Positions 7,754-16,861 of a stretch of DNA of 64,000 bases are shown one piece after another. The stretch spans positions 62,001 to 126,000 of the forward strand of contig NZ_JBHYXZ010000001.1 of assembly GCF_042752395.1 (NCBI RefSeq), written 5' to 3'. The DNA comes from Actinosynnema sp042752395 (GTDB lineage Bacteria > Actinomycetota > Actinomycetes > Mycobacteriales > Pseudonocardiaceae). Under the pieces are notes generated by a model. The model did not search any database, was not told the DNA's origin, and was given only the letters and a program-made list of their open reading frames with translations. Both the position numbers and the translations under genes were made by a program. Each line of letters begins with the position of its first letter. The stretch's first letter is position 1.

Positions 7754-8661
7754 AAGGCAGGATGGGCCGGGTGGACGAACAGCTGCGCGTAGGACTCGTC
7801 GGTGCCGGCCCGTGGGCGACCTCGGTGCACGCGCCGGGTATCGCCGACCACCCGGGCACGCGTTTGGCGGCGGTGTGGGCCCGTCGGGAGGACGCCGCGG
7901 CGGAGGTGGCCGCGGCTCACGGCGCGGCCGTCGCCCGGACGCCGGAGGAGTTGTTGGCGCAGGTGGACGCGGTCGCGTTCGCCGTGCCGCCCGAGGTGCA
8001 GGCGGGGATCGCGGTCGAGGCGGCCCGGTCGGGCAAGCACGTGATCCTGGAGAAGCCGATCGCGGGGAGCCTGGCGGACGCCGAGCGGCTGGCCCGTGCG
8101 GTGGCGGACGGCGGGGTCGCTTCGCTGGTGGTGCTGACCAAGAGGTTCGCCCCGGAGACGCAGGAGCAGTTGGCGCAGTTGCGGGAGGCGGGCGGCTGGG
8201 TGGGCGGGAGCGCGCGGTGGTTGAACGGCGCGTTGCTGGGTGGTCCGTACTCGCGGTCGCCGTGGCGGCACGAGCGGGGTCCGTTGGACGACGTGGGTCC
8301 GCACGCGTTCGACCTGCTGGACGCGACGCTGGGCACGATCACCGACGTGATCGCCGCGAACCGGTCGGAGCACGGTGTGTGGCAGGTCGTGTTCCGGCAC
8401 GAGGGGGGTGCGACGAGCGTGGCGACGATGACCATGTCGTTGCCGTTGAACCCGGGCATCGCCGAGGTGGTGGTGTACGGGGAGCACGGTCACCGGGTGT
8501 TGGCCGATCGGGGCACGACGGCGCGGCAGTGCTTCACGAACCTGTTGGACGACTTCGTGGCCATGGTGGACAGCGGCACGACGGAGCACCCGCTGGACGT
8601 GCGGCGTGGTCTGCACCTGCAGCGGGTCATCGACCTGGCGCGGCGGAAGGCGGAGGCTTAG
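7750..8661 (+). CDS. Gfo/Idh/MocA-family oxidoreductase
   Basis: A 303-aa NAD(P)-dependent dehydrogenase. The N-terminal Rossmann fold has VGLVGAGPWATSVHAPG, the EKPI signature occurs as HVILEKPIAGS, and the catalytic region contains DDVGPHAFDLL. ATG 7750 gives an ATGA overlap with the upstream membrane gene; ATG 7762, preceded by AAAGGCAGG, is an equally plausible start. Substrate, probably a sugar or cyclitol, is unknown. Confidence 0.85.
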   Translation: MKGRMGRVDEQLRVGLVGAGPWATSVHAPGIADHPGTRLAAVWARREDAAAEVAAAHGAAVARTPEELLAQVDAVAFAVPPEVQAGIAVEAARSGKHVILEKPIAGSLADAERLARAVADGGVASLVVLTKRFAPETQEQLAQLREAGGWVGGSARWLNGALLGGPYSRSPWRHERGPLDDVGPHAFDLLDATLGTITDVIAANRSEHGVWQVVFRHEGGATSVATMTMSLPLNPGIAEVVVYGEHGHRVLADRGTTARQCFTNLLDDFVAMVDSGTTEHPLDVRRGLHLQRVIDLARRKAEA

Positions 8662-8673
8662 GTCGCGCGGTGT

Positions 8674-8701
8674 GGCCCGGCCCCTCGTGTGGGGCCGGGC
8701 C
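8674..8701. terminator. Hairpin between convergent genes
   Basis: GGCCCGGCCCC (8674-8684) and GGGGCCGGGCC (8691-8701) form an 11-bp stem with a 6-base loop between two converging genes. Confidence 0.75.
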
Positions 8702-8708
8702 TGCCGGT

Positions 8709-9971
8709 TCAGCCGGGGTACTTGCCGTTGCTCGGCTTGGGCATCCCGTTGACGTATTCCGGGCCGCCGGGCCAGGACTGCTGCTCGCGCTGCGCCAGTT
8801 CTTCGTGCAGCTGTTGCAGCAGTGCCCGTTCGCGGTCGCTGAGCTTCGCGTCCACGGTGGGCGGGAGGTGGACGGCCGCGGGCGGCTGCCCGTCGGCCAG
8901 CGCGGCCTGGAGCGCGGCGAGGTCGTCGGGGCCGAGTTCGGTGGTGACCTCGGCCCGCGACAGCGGGTGGTCGTCCGGGAACGCGAACACCGGGGCCGGC
9001 GGCCGGTCGGCCGCCGGGGGCTCGGCGACCGGCTCCTGGTGGGCGTCGTCGGCGCGCGTGTCCTCGGCGGGCGCCTCCGCCCGCACGTCCTCGGTCACGT
9101 GCACGTCGTCCGCCACGCGCGCCTCGTCGGCCGGTCGCGGCTCGTCCTCGACGACGTCCGCCACCGGTTCGAGCACGGGGAGCCGCTTGACCGGCTTCGG
9201 CGGGAACGGCTGGGCGCCTTCGTAGGACTCGACGCGGGACCGACGTGACTTGGAGCCGTTCTGGGGTTCGACAGGCACCGGTTCCGGCTCGACCACCGGT
9301 GCCTGGCCCCGCGACTCACCGTCGAACCACGTGGCCGGGTCCGGTATCTGCGGGCGGTCGGTGGTGCCGGCGGTGAAGAACACCTCGCGCGCCGTGGTCA
9401 CGGCGGCCGCGTGGTACTCGCCGAGCTGGGTGCCGACGGTCAGCACCTCGACCGACGCCCGGATGCCGGCTTTGCGCAGCACGGTGTCGACCCGGTAGGC
9501 GGTGGCGGGCGCGAAGCCGGCCGGGCCGATGTCCACCAGGACGACGCGCTGCGGCAGGGGCCCGGGGGTGGCGCCCGCCGGGCTGGACCGCCAGGTGGCG
9601 CGCACGCCGCGCACGTCGGGCAGCACCGACAGGGTCTTGCCGAGCACTTCGCCGAGGCCGTCGGCCGGGTCGTTGTCGACGCTGAACCGGTGCCGCGCGG
9701 ACGGCACCCGCTCGACCGCGAACAGGCGGTCGGCGAGGGTGCGGTCGGAGCGGACCTCGCCGAGCAGCCAGCCGATCTCGTGGCGCTCGTCGGAGGACAC
9801 CGGGATGCGGCCGGCGAGCAGGCAGCCGACGACCAGTTCCACGGCTCTGTCCAGCTCGGCCACCGCGAGCAGCTCCCGAGCCTGGGTCAGCGCGTCGTCG
9901 TCGACGCGTCCGGCCAGCGCCAACAGGAGGTCGTGTAAACGGACGGGGAGTCCCACACCGTCGTTCGTCAC
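8709..9971 (-). CDS. Unknown actinobacterial protein, long member of a paralogous pair
   Basis: A 420-aa protein. Residues 1-230 form a globular part beginning RLHDLLLALAGRVDDDALTQ; residues about 240-340 are a Pro/Glu/Asp-rich linker; the C-terminus (ELGPDDLAALQAAL...LLQQLHEELAQREQQSW) is helical. GTG 9971 is supported by GGAAGGAG. The globular part resembles the 200-aa protein encoded just upstream (10010-10612) in order and wording (heptad start, VxS/R-R-SW strand, late AA-V motif). No signal peptide or membrane helix. Function unknown. Confidence 0.65.
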   Translation of the reverse strand: MTNDGVGLPVRLHDLLLALAGRVDDDALTQARELLAVAELDRAVELVVGCLLAGRIPVSSDERHEIGWLLGEVRSDRTLADRLFAVERVPSARHRFSVDNDPADGLGEVLGKTLSVLPDVRGVRATWRSSPAGATPGPLPQRVVLVDIGPAGFAPATAYRVDTVLRKAGIRASVEVLTVGTQLGEYHAAAVTTAREVFFTAGTTDRPQIPDPATWFDGESRGQAPVVEPEPVPVEPQNGSKSRRSRVESYEGAQPFPPKPVKRLPVLEPVADVVEDEPRPADEARVADDVHVTEDVRAEAPAEDTRADDAHQEPVAEPPAADRPPAPVFAFPDDHPLSRAEVTTELGPDDLAALQAALADGQPPAAVHLPPTVDAKLSDRERALLQQLHEELAQREQQSWPGGPEYVNGMPKPSNGKYPG

Positions 9972-10009
9972 GCCTGTTCTCCTTCCGGCCCGCGCGGGAG
10001 CGGCGAGCT

Positions 10010-10612
10010 CTACACGGGCACCAGGTGCCCGTCGGCGTCGGCGCCGGCGCACACCAGCTCCGAGGCCGCCAACGCCGCCCTGTGGTAGGGCGGCAGGTCC
10101 AGTCCGGCGGGCAGGACCTCCACGCAGGGGTCGTGCTCGCCGAGCGCCCGCAGCACGCGCTGGAGTTCACCGGTCAACCGGGCGGCGCCGGTCGTGGCGG
10201 TGACCAGGATGAGCCTCCTGGGTTCGCCCCCGCCCAGCCGCCACGAGGACCGGACTTCGCCGACCCCGGGGCGGCCCCGCAGGGTCGCTCCGAGCACCAC
10301 GGTCGCGGAATCACCCATCGACACCCGATCGGGTGATTCCGGGGAGAAGGTGTAGCCGGATTCGGGGAGTTCGTCCAGCCCTTTGACAGAACTGATGGTC
10401 GCCCGGTCGGCCCCGTGCGGCACGAGGGCGTCCGCGAGCAGTCGCTGTTCGTGGTCGGTCAGCCCGATCCGGTCGTGCAGCAGCGTGCGCGGGAGGGCGC
10501 GGGCGAGCACCGCGACGGCGTCCGTGCCCGCCCAGTCGCGGAACCGCCACAGGAGGTCGTCCGGGAGCCGCCCGGCGAGCCTCAGCAGCAGCTCGTGGCA
10601 CGTGTCGGACAT
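10010..10612 (-). CDS. Unknown protein, short member of the paralogous pair
   Basis: A 200-aa protein starting MSDTCHELLLRLAGRLPDD, echoing the start of its larger neighbour. It contains RSSWRLGGGEPRRLILVTA, comparable to ATWRSSPAG...RVVLVDI in that protein. The start ATG lies one base after the RidA stop (TGAGATG), so it is cotranslated with RidA and the DUF4177 gene. No catalytic motif recognised. Confidence 0.65.
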   Translation of the reverse strand: MSDTCHELLLRLAGRLPDDLLWRFRDWAGTDAVAVLARALPRTLLHDRIGLTDHEQRLLADALVPHGADRATISSVKGLDELPESGYTFSPESPDRVSMGDSATVVLGATLRGRPGVGEVRSSWRLGGGEPRRLILVTATTGAARLTGELQRVLRALGEHDPCVEVLPAGLDLPPYHRAALAASELVCAGADADGHLVPV

Positions 10613-10613
10613 C

Positions 10614-11072
10614 TCACTCCCCGATCTCGACGATCAGCTCCACCTCGACCGGCGCGCCCAGCGGCAGCTCGGCGACGCCCACCGCGGCCCGCGCGTGCCG
10701 GCCGGCTTCGCCGAACACCTCGCCGAGCAGCTCGGACGCGCCGTTGACCACGGCGGGGTGGCCGGTGAAGCCGTCGGCGGAGGCGACGAACCCGACGACC
10801 TTGACGACGCGCGCGACCGAGTCGAGGCCGACGAGCGCGTCCACGGCGGCCAGGGCGTTGAGCGCGCACGTGCGGGCGTGCCCCTTGGCCTCCTCGGGGC
10901 TGACGTCGCCGCCGACCTTGCCGGTGGCCGCGAGCGCGCCGCGGACGAACGGCAGCTGGCCGGACGTGAAGACCAGGTTGCCGGTGCGGACCGCGGGCAC
11001 GTACGCCGCGACGGGCGCCGCGACCTCGGGCAGCTCGACGCCCAGTTCGGCCAGGCGCGCCGTCCAGCTCAT
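10614..11072 (-). CDS. RidA-family protein
   Basis: A 152-aa YjgF/YER057c/UK114 (RidA-like) protein with the strand LVFTSGQLPFVRG and the C-terminal PLGAPVEVELIVEIG. The extended N-terminus (LAELGVELPEVAAPVAAYVPAVR) is the Rv3678c-type variant. Typical RidA deaminates reactive enamines; this subgroup often lacks the canonical Arg, so activity is uncertain. Its ATG overlaps the DUF4177 stop by 4 bases. Confidence 0.85.
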   Translation of the reverse strand: MSWTARLAELGVELPEVAAPVAAYVPAVRTGNLVFTSGQLPFVRGALAATGKVGGDVSPEEAKGHARTCALNALAAVDALVGLDSVARVVKVVGFVASADGFTGHPAVVNGASELLGEVFGEAGRHARAAVGVAELPLGAPVEVELIVEIGE

Positions 11073-11224
11073 GCCTTGGGCCGCTTCAGGTAGGCGACGT
11101 GCTGCTCACCGCTCGGGTTCGGCAGGACGGTGACCAGCTCCCAGCCGTCCGCGCCCCACTGGTCCAGGATCGCCTTGGTGGCGTGGATCAAGAGCGGGAC
11201 GGTCGCGTACTCCCACTTCTGCAT
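11069..11224 (-). CDS. DUF4177 small protein
   Basis: A 51-aa protein, MQKWEYATVPLL...WGADGWELVTVLPN, the compact DUF4177 fold with its invariant WEY and DGWEL motifs. ATG 11224 is chosen because this is the conserved family start; the longer open frame adds Arg-rich sequence. It heads the RidA operon, as Rv3678A does in mycobacteria. Function unknown. Confidence 0.88.
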   Translation of the reverse strand: MQKWEYATVPLLIHATKAILDQWGADGWELVTVLPNPSGEQHVAYLKRPKA

Positions 11225-11365
11225 GGGGCGCAGCCTAGCGGGAGGTCGGTCGCGGCGACCCCGGCGAGTACCCCCGATCGTGTCGCGGCGGGCCGGCGGG
11301 CCGGTCGGGGTCACGGGTCAAAGCGTGACGTGACTGCGCGATCACCCGGCGCTAGCGTTGATCAC

Positions 11366-11617
11366 GTGGAAACGTGGCGGATCGTCGCCACCAGCGCGTT
11401 CCTGCTGGGCGGGCTGGTGATGATCCTCGTCGGGATGGCGCAGGCGCGCGACCGCAAGGGCGCGCGGAAGGACGACGTGAGGCGCGCCCTGCTGGTCGGG
11501 GCGGTGATCGTGGCGGTCGTCGCGGTGCTCATCGCGTACGTGCTGCCGTCGGTCGTGGCGTGGGGCGTGGTCGGGGCGACCGCCATCGCGGTGGTGTTCG
11601 TCACGATGATGGACTGA
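11366..11617 (+). CDS. Small integral membrane protein
   Basis: An 83-aa protein with three hydrophobic segments (about residues 6-26, 42-64, 65-81) and a short basic loop (ARDRKGARKDD). GTG 11366 is preceded by a TAGCGT box 6 bases upstream, a leaderless pattern. It is divergent from the DUF4177 operon and precedes the ArsA pair. Function unknown. Confidence 0.65.
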   Translation: METWRIVATSAFLLGGLVMILVGMAQARDRKGARKDDVRRALLVGAVIVAVVAVLIAYVLPSVVAWGVVGATAIAVVFVTMMD

Positions 11618-11687
11618 CCGTGGGCGCGGGGGGCGTGACGGGCGGCGTGGCCAGCGGTTCTCAGGGCGGCGCGCATAGGCTGATCTG

Positions 11688-12680
11688 GTGAACGGCTGGA
11701 CCGACGTACTCACCCGGGCGCGGCTGCACGTGGTGACGGGCAAGGGCGGGACCGGCAAGACCACGGTCGCCGCGGCGCTCGCGCTGGCGCTGGCCACCGG
11801 CGGTCGGCGCGTGCTGCTGGTGGAGGTCGAGAACCGGCAGGGCATCGCGCAGCTGTTCGACCGCCCGCCGCTGCCGTACTCGGAGGAGCGGATCGCGTCC
11901 GCGCCCGGCGGCGGGGAGGTGCGCGCGCTGGCGGTGGACCCCGAGGCGGCGCTGCTGGAGTACCTGGACATGTTCTACAACCTCGGGTTCGCCGGCCGGA
12001 CGTTGAAGAAGATGGGCGCGATCGAGTTCGCCACGACCCTCGCGCCGGGCCTGCGGGACGTGCTGCTCACCGGCAAGGTCAAGGAGTGCGTGCGCCGGGC
12101 GGGCAGGACGGGCCGGCACGAGTACGACGCCGTGGTGCTCGACGCGCCGCCGACCGGGCGGGTGGTCCGGTTCCTGGACGTCACCCGGGCCATGGCGGAC
12201 CTCGCCAAGGTGGGGCCGATCAGGGGCCAGAGCGAGGGCGTGGTGAACCTGCTGCACTCCGGCGACACGGTGGTGCACCTGGTGGCGCTGCTGGAGGAGA
12301 TGCCGGTGCGCGAGACGTTGGACGCGGTGGCCGAGCTGGACGCCGCCGACCTGCGGCCGGGCGCGGTGTTCGTGAACCGGGTCAGCCCGCCGCGGCTGCC
12401 CGCGCGGTCGGTCCCGGCGGCGGCGGAGGGCCGGATCGACGCCGGCCGGGTCCGCGCCGGGCTGGAGGCCGCCGGCCTGGACGTGGACGAGGACCTGCTC
12501 GACGGGCTGGTCGAGCAGGCCGTGGAGCACGCGGTGCGCATCCGGATGGAGGAACGCGCGAAGGACAAGCTCGCCGAGGCGGACCTGCCGACGCTGGAGC
12601 TGCCGGAGCTGACCGACGGGGTGGACCCGGCCGGGCTCTACGAGCTGGCCGAGGTGCTGGTCGGGCGGGGTGTGCGGTGA
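11688..12680 (+). CDS. ArsA/GET3-type ATPase, first subunit
   Basis: A 330-aa deviant Walker-A ATPase (HVVTGKGGTGKTTVAAALA), with the switch region VVLDAPPTGRVVRFLDV. It lacks the metalloid-binding cysteines of true ArsA. In actinobacteria two such genes always lie side by side next to whiB4 (Rv3679-Rv3680), where the pair forms a heteromeric ATPase that affects redox and glycerol-related stress responses. GTG 11688 has a TAGGCT box 6 bases upstream. The next gene overlaps it by 4 bases. Confidence 0.9.
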   Translation: MNGWTDVLTRARLHVVTGKGGTGKTTVAAALALALATGGRRVLLVEVENRQGIAQLFDRPPLPYSEERIASAPGGGEVRALAVDPEAALLEYLDMFYNLGFAGRTLKKMGAIEFATTLAPGLRDVLLTGKVKECVRRAGRTGRHEYDAVVLDAPPTGRVVRFLDVTRAMADLAKVGPIRGQSEGVVNLLHSGDTVVHLVALLEEMPVRETLDAVAELDAADLRPGAVFVNRVSPPRLPARSVPAAAEGRIDAGRVRAGLEAAGLDVDEDLLDGLVEQAVEHAVRIRMEERAKDKLAEADLPTLELPELTDGVDPAGLYELAEVLVGRGVR

Positions 12681-13795
12681 ACCGGCTGGACGTGGACGCG
12701 CTGCTGGACGACCCGGGGACGCGGGTGCTGGTGTGCTGCGGGTCGGGCGGCGTCGGCAAGACGACCACGGCGGCGGCGCTGGCCGTGCGGGCCGCCGGGC
12801 GCGGCCGGCGGGCCGTCGTGCTGACCATCGACCCGGCGCGGCGGCTCGCGCAGTCGCTGGGCCTCGGCGAGCTGGACAACCACCCGCGGCGCGTGCACGC
12901 GGAGGGCCTGGACAAGGGCGAGCTGCACGCGATGATGCTGGACATGCGCCGCACGTTCGACGACATGGTGTGGCAGCACGCCGGTCGGGAACGGGCCGAG
13001 CAGATCCTCGCGAACCCCTTCTACCAGACGATCTCCACGTCGTTCTCCGGCACGCAGGAGTACATGGCGATGGAGAAGCTGGGCCAGTTGGTGGAACGCG
13101 ACGAGTGGGACCTGATCGTCGTGGACACGCCGCCGAGCCGGTCGGCGCTGGACTTCCTGGACGCGCCGCAGCGGTTGTCGACGGTGCTGGACGGCAAGCT
13201 GATCCGGATGCTGTCGGCGCCCGCCCGGGCGGGCGGGCGCGGCATCCGCAAGATCGTGGGCGCGGGCTTCGGCCTGTTCACCAAGGCCGTGTCCACGATC
13301 GTCGGCGGCCAACTCCTGCACGACGCGTCGACCTTCGTGCAGGCGTTCGACAGCATGTTCGGCGGCTTCCGGCAACGCGCCCAGGCCACCTACGAGCTGC
13401 TGCGATCACCCGGAACCGGTTTTCTGGTGGTCGCGGCGGCCGAACCGGACGCGTTGCGCGAGGCCAGCTACTTCGTGGAGCGGTTGAGCGCGGAGCGGAT
13501 GCCGTTGACCGGTCTGGTGGCGAACCGGACGCACCCGGTGCTGGCCCCCTTGCCCGCACCCGGCGCGTTGGCGGCGGCGGACCGGCTCGAGCGCACCGGG
13601 GACGCTCCGCTGGCCGCCGCGGTGTTGCGGGTGCACGCGGATCGCGTGGCCGTCGCCGATCGGGAGAAGCGACTGCTCGCGCGGTTCACCCGTGCGCACC
13701 CCGGTGTTCCGCTGGTCGGAGTACCCGCCCTGCCCACCGACGTGCACGACCTGGAGGGCCTGCACGAGATCGGCCGGCGTCTGGCGGGCGAGTAG
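12677..13795 (+). CDS. ArsA/GET3-type ATPase, second subunit
   Basis: A 372-aa partner of the upstream ATPase with Walker A CCGSGGVGKTTTAAALA, an intact DPA motif (LTIDPARRLAQSLG) and VVDTPPSRSALDFLD. The GTGA overlap with the first subunit indicates coupled translation and stoichiometric assembly. Its 3' end faces whiB4 only 11 bases away. Confidence 0.9.
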   Translation: MNRLDVDALLDDPGTRVLVCCGSGGVGKTTTAAALAVRAAGRGRRAVVLTIDPARRLAQSLGLGELDNHPRRVHAEGLDKGELHAMMLDMRRTFDDMVWQHAGRERAEQILANPFYQTISTSFSGTQEYMAMEKLGQLVERDEWDLIVVDTPPSRSALDFLDAPQRLSTVLDGKLIRMLSAPARAGGRGIRKIVGAGFGLFTKAVSTIVGGQLLHDASTFVQAFDSMFGGFRQRAQATYELLRSPGTGFLVVAAAEPDALREASYFVERLSAERMPLTGLVANRTHPVLAPLPAPGALAAADRLERTGDAPLAAAVLRVHADRVAVADREKRLLARFTRAHPGVPLVGVPALPTDVHDLEGLHEIGRRLAGE

Positions 13796-13806
13796 GGAAG
13801 GGGCCG

Positions 13807-14097
13807 CTACCCGACCTTGGACTCCTCGTGGTGCTCCTGACGTGCGGTGTCGAGCAGTTCGTGCCAGGAGGCGACGTCCGGGCGGCGCCGCAGCAGCGCC
13901 CGCCGTTCGCGCTCCGTCATGCCGCCCCACACACCGAACTCGATCCGGTTGTCCAGGGCCTCGGCAAGGCACTCGGTGCGCACCGGGCACCCCAGGCACA
14001 CCACCTTGGCCTTGCGCTGCTCCGCGCCCCGGACGAAGAGCTGGTCCGGCTCCTCATCACGGCACGCGGCCTTGATCCGCCAATCCCCCTGCTGCAT
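13807..14097 (-). CDS. whiB4: WhiB-family iron-sulfur regulator (WhiB4 type)
   Basis: A 96-aa WhiB-like protein. Four cysteines at positions 12, 34, 37 and 43 (CX21CX2CX5C) ligate a 4Fe-4S cluster, followed by the turn GVWGG (55-59) and a basic C-terminus (RRALLRRRPD) for DNA or sigma contact. The WhiB4 assignment rests on synteny (ArsA pair on one side, ponA2 on the other) as in mycobacteria, where it senses oxygen and nitric oxide. Confidence 0.88.
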   Translation of the reverse strand: MQQGDWRIKAACRDEEPDQLFVRGAEQRKAKVVCLGCPVRTECLAEALDNRIEFGVWGGMTERERRALLRRRPDVASWHELLDTARQEHHEESKVG

Positions 14098-14277
14098 ATC
14101 TCCCCCACCTCAGTTCACACAGTGTCCAGACTTCCTAAATCCGCCACACCCCTGCCGCGGATGCCGTAGGCTCACCAACGAGTGGGCGTGCCGTGGGCTG
14201 CTGTCTTGGACAGTGACGGACTGTAGAGCCTTCCGGTTCCACCTCCAACCCTGGGTTGCCCACCTGTTACCTGTCTT

Positions 14278-14291
14278 GAGTACGAGTACTC
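14278..14291. promoter_or_regulatory. GAGTAC inverted repeat in the whiB4-ponA2 divergent region
   Basis: GAGTAC-GA-GTACTC is a perfect inverted repeat and is followed 7 bases later by another GAGTA. It is 65 bases before the ponA2 start and may be a regulator-binding site. Confidence 0.35.
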
Positions 14292-14355
14292 ATCCTGAGT
14301 AATCAACTGTGCGCGATCTCGATCAGCTCTTCTGGTGCCGCGTACGCTGACCTGC

Positions 14356-16830
14356 ATGCGAGCCCGGAACGGCGTGCTGAAACTGCTCGGCCTGTGCGTG
14401 CTGGCCGGGGTGCTGCTGGCGGGCATGCTGTTCCCGGTCGTGGGCTCGCTCGGCGTGGTGTCGAACGAGGCCAGCGACACGGTCGACAGCATCTCGGCCG
14501 ACCTCGTGACCACCGACCCGCCGCTGATCTCCACGATCACGGACAAGGACGGCGCGCCCATCGCCTACCTGTACGACCAGTACCGGGTGCTCGTCCCGCC
14601 CGAGAAGATCTCGCCCACGATGAAGGCGGCGCTGGTCTCGATCGAGGACCGCCGGTTCTACGAGCACCAGGGCGTGGACTGGCGGGGCACGATCCGGGCC
14701 GGGTTGACCAACCAGTTCAGCGGCTCGGTCACCCAGGGCGCGTCCACGCTCACGCAGCAATACGTGAAGAACTACCTGGTGCACGTCGTGGCGCGCAACA
14801 ACCTGGTGGAGCAGCAGAAGGCGCAGGAGCAGACGGTCGCGCGCAAAGCCCGCGAATGGCGGATCTCGCTGCAACTGGAGCGGAAACTCGGCAAGGAGGA
14901 AATCCTCGCCCGCTACCTGAACGTGGTGCCGTTCGGTTCGACGATCTACGGCATCGCGGCCGCGTCCCAGGCGTACTTCAACACCACGGCGGACAAGCTG
15001 ACCGTGGCGCAGTCGGCGATGCTCGCGGGCATGGTCAACAGCCCGTCCGCGCTGAACCCGGAGGTGTTCCCGGAGAAAGCGCTGGAGCGGCGCAACCAGG
15101 TGATCGACAAGATGGTCGAGAACGACAAGCTGTCGCGTGACGCCGCGGAGGCCGCCAAAGCCGAACCGCTCGGGTTGGCGACGCCGGTGCGCACGCCGCC
15201 CAGCGGGTGCGTCGGGGCCGGGCCGGAGCACGGGTTCTTCTGCTCGTACGTGCTGAACTACCTGCAGCGCAACGGGTTCAGCCTGGAGCAGCTGAAGACC
15301 GGCGGCTACACGATCCGGACCACTTTGGACCGCGCTGTCACCGAGCACGCCAAGCGCGCGGCCGAGGGGCAGGTCGCGAAGTCGACCGACGGGATCGCGA
15401 ACACCATGGCGATCGTGCGGCCGGGCAAGGAACGGCACGAGGTCGTGGCGCTGGTCGCGAACCGGGACTACGGGTTGAAGGCCGACCAGTTCCAAACGCA
15501 GTTCGACCTGCCGTCCGGGGTGGAGAACAAGTTCGGCGCGGGTTCGGTCTACAAGGTGTTCACCGCGGCGGCGGCGTTGGAGAAGGGGATGGGGATCGAG
15601 AACACGATCGCCACGCCCAATTCGCACGTGTCGCGGGTGTTCAAGGGCGGCGGGGACAAGTGCCCGCCGACCGGTGAGCCGAACACGCGGTGGTACTGCC
15701 TGGGCAACGCGTCGTCGAACTACCCGGCGCAGATGTCGTTGCAGACCGCGTTGCAGACCTCGCCCAACACGGGATTCGTGATCCTGGAGGAACAGCTCGG
15801 CATGGATCCGGTCGTGGACATGGCGTCGCGGCTGGGGATGCGCGAGACCATGGCGACGAACATCGCGGGCGTGCGGCCGGACCCGAAGGCGAAGAACAAG
15901 GAGCTGCGGATCTCGCAGACCGAGTTCTACAAGTCCAACGGCGGCAACGCCTCGTTCACGCTGAGCCCCGCGCCGGTGAGCACGCTGGAACTGGCGAACG
16001 TGGCGGCGACGATCATCAGCGGCGGCGTGTGGTGCCCGCCGTCCCCGATCGGCCAGATCCTGGACCGCAGCGGCAAACCCGTGCCGGTCAACGAGGCGCC
16101 GTGCGAGCAGGTCGTGGCCGAGCCGCTGGCGAACGGCCTGGCCACCGGGCTGGCCAAGGACGACCAGGGCCAGGGCACGGCGGCCGCGGCGGCGCGGCAG
16201 TTCAAGTGGACCAGGCCGATGCTCGGCAAGACCGGGACCACGGAGGACTACAAGTCGGCCGCGTTCATCGGCGCGACGCCCGACTTCGCCGGCGCGGTGC
16301 AGACGTTCAACGACGGCGTCGAACCGCGCGGCATCTGCGTCAACGCCGGCCCGCCGCGCCTGTGCGGCCGGGGCGACATCTACGGCGGCACCGTGCCCGC
16401 GCGCACGTGGTTCGACACGATGACGAAGGTCCACGAAGGACTGCCGGTGCGCGGCCTGCCGCCGGTCGAGGAGCGCTACCTCAAGGGCGGCGCGGAGATC
16501 CGCGTGCCCGACGTGGTCGGCCGCAACGTCAACGACGCCACCCGGGTCCTGGAGCAGGCGGGCTACAAGGTGTCCGCGCAGAACCGCAACTCGGACCGGC
16601 CGAAGGGCCAGGTGGTCAGCCAGACGCCGCGCGGCAGCGCGCTCAAGGGCACCGTGATCACCCTGCTGGTCTCGACGGGCTACGTCCCCCCGCCGCAGCC
16701 GAGCGACCCGCCCCCGACCACCGACACCGCCACCCCGGGGCGTCCGGTGCCGCCGGGCGAACCGGGCAACCCCGGCCGCCCGTTCGACCCGCCGGAGATC
16801 ACCATCCCCACCGACCCACCGCGCCGCTGA
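14356..16830 (+). CDS. ponA2: Bifunctional class A penicillin-binding protein with PASTA domain
   Basis: An 824-aa peptidoglycan synthase. Short cytoplasmic N-terminus, one membrane helix (about 9-31), glycosyltransferase domain with EDRRFYEH (97-104, catalytic Glu) and GASTLTQQYVKN, then a transpeptidase domain with SVYK (397-400, acyl-enzyme Ser), SPN (469-471) and KTGTT (625-629). One PASTA domain follows (about 716-777), then a Pro-rich tail. All catalytic motifs are intact. ATG 14356 is chosen over the upstream frame start because it begins the membrane helix and has TACGCT 7 bases upstream. Divergent from whiB4, as in mycobacteria. Confidence 0.95.
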   Translation: MRARNGVLKLLGLCVLAGVLLAGMLFPVVGSLGVVSNEASDTVDSISADLVTTDPPLISTITDKDGAPIAYLYDQYRVLVPPEKISPTMKAALVSIEDRRFYEHQGVDWRGTIRAGLTNQFSGSVTQGASTLTQQYVKNYLVHVVARNNLVEQQKAQEQTVARKAREWRISLQLERKLGKEEILARYLNVVPFGSTIYGIAAASQAYFNTTADKLTVAQSAMLAGMVNSPSALNPEVFPEKALERRNQVIDKMVENDKLSRDAAEAAKAEPLGLATPVRTPPSGCVGAGPEHGFFCSYVLNYLQRNGFSLEQLKTGGYTIRTTLDRAVTEHAKRAAEGQVAKSTDGIANTMAIVRPGKERHEVVALVANRDYGLKADQFQTQFDLPSGVENKFGAGSVYKVFTAAAALEKGMGIENTIATPNSHVSRVFKGGGDKCPPTGEPNTRWYCLGNASSNYPAQMSLQTALQTSPNTGFVILEEQLGMDPVVDMASRLGMRETMATNIAGVRPDPKAKNKELRISQTEFYKSNGGNASFTLSPAPVSTLELANVAATIISGGVWCPPSPIGQILDRSGKPVPVNEAPCEQVVAEPLANGLATGLAKDDQGQGTAAAAARQFKWTRPMLGKTGTTEDYKSAAFIGATPDFAGAVQTFNDGVEPRGICVNAGPPRLCGRGDIYGGTVPARTWFDTMTKVHEGLPVRGLPPVEERYLKGGAEIRVPDVVGRNVNDATRVLEQAGYKVSAQNRNSDRPKGQVVSQTPRGSALKGTVITLLVSTGYVPPPQPSDPPPTTDTATPGRPVPPGEPGNPGRPFDPPEITIPTDPPRR

Positions 16831-16841
16831 CCCCTCGGGCC

Positions 16842-16861
16842 GGCCGCCCGCGAGGGCGGCC
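16842..16861 (+). terminator. Hairpin after ponA2
   Basis: GGCCGCCC (16842-16849) pairs with GGGCGGCC (16854-16861) around GCGA, 12 bases after the ponA2 stop. Confidence 0.6.
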
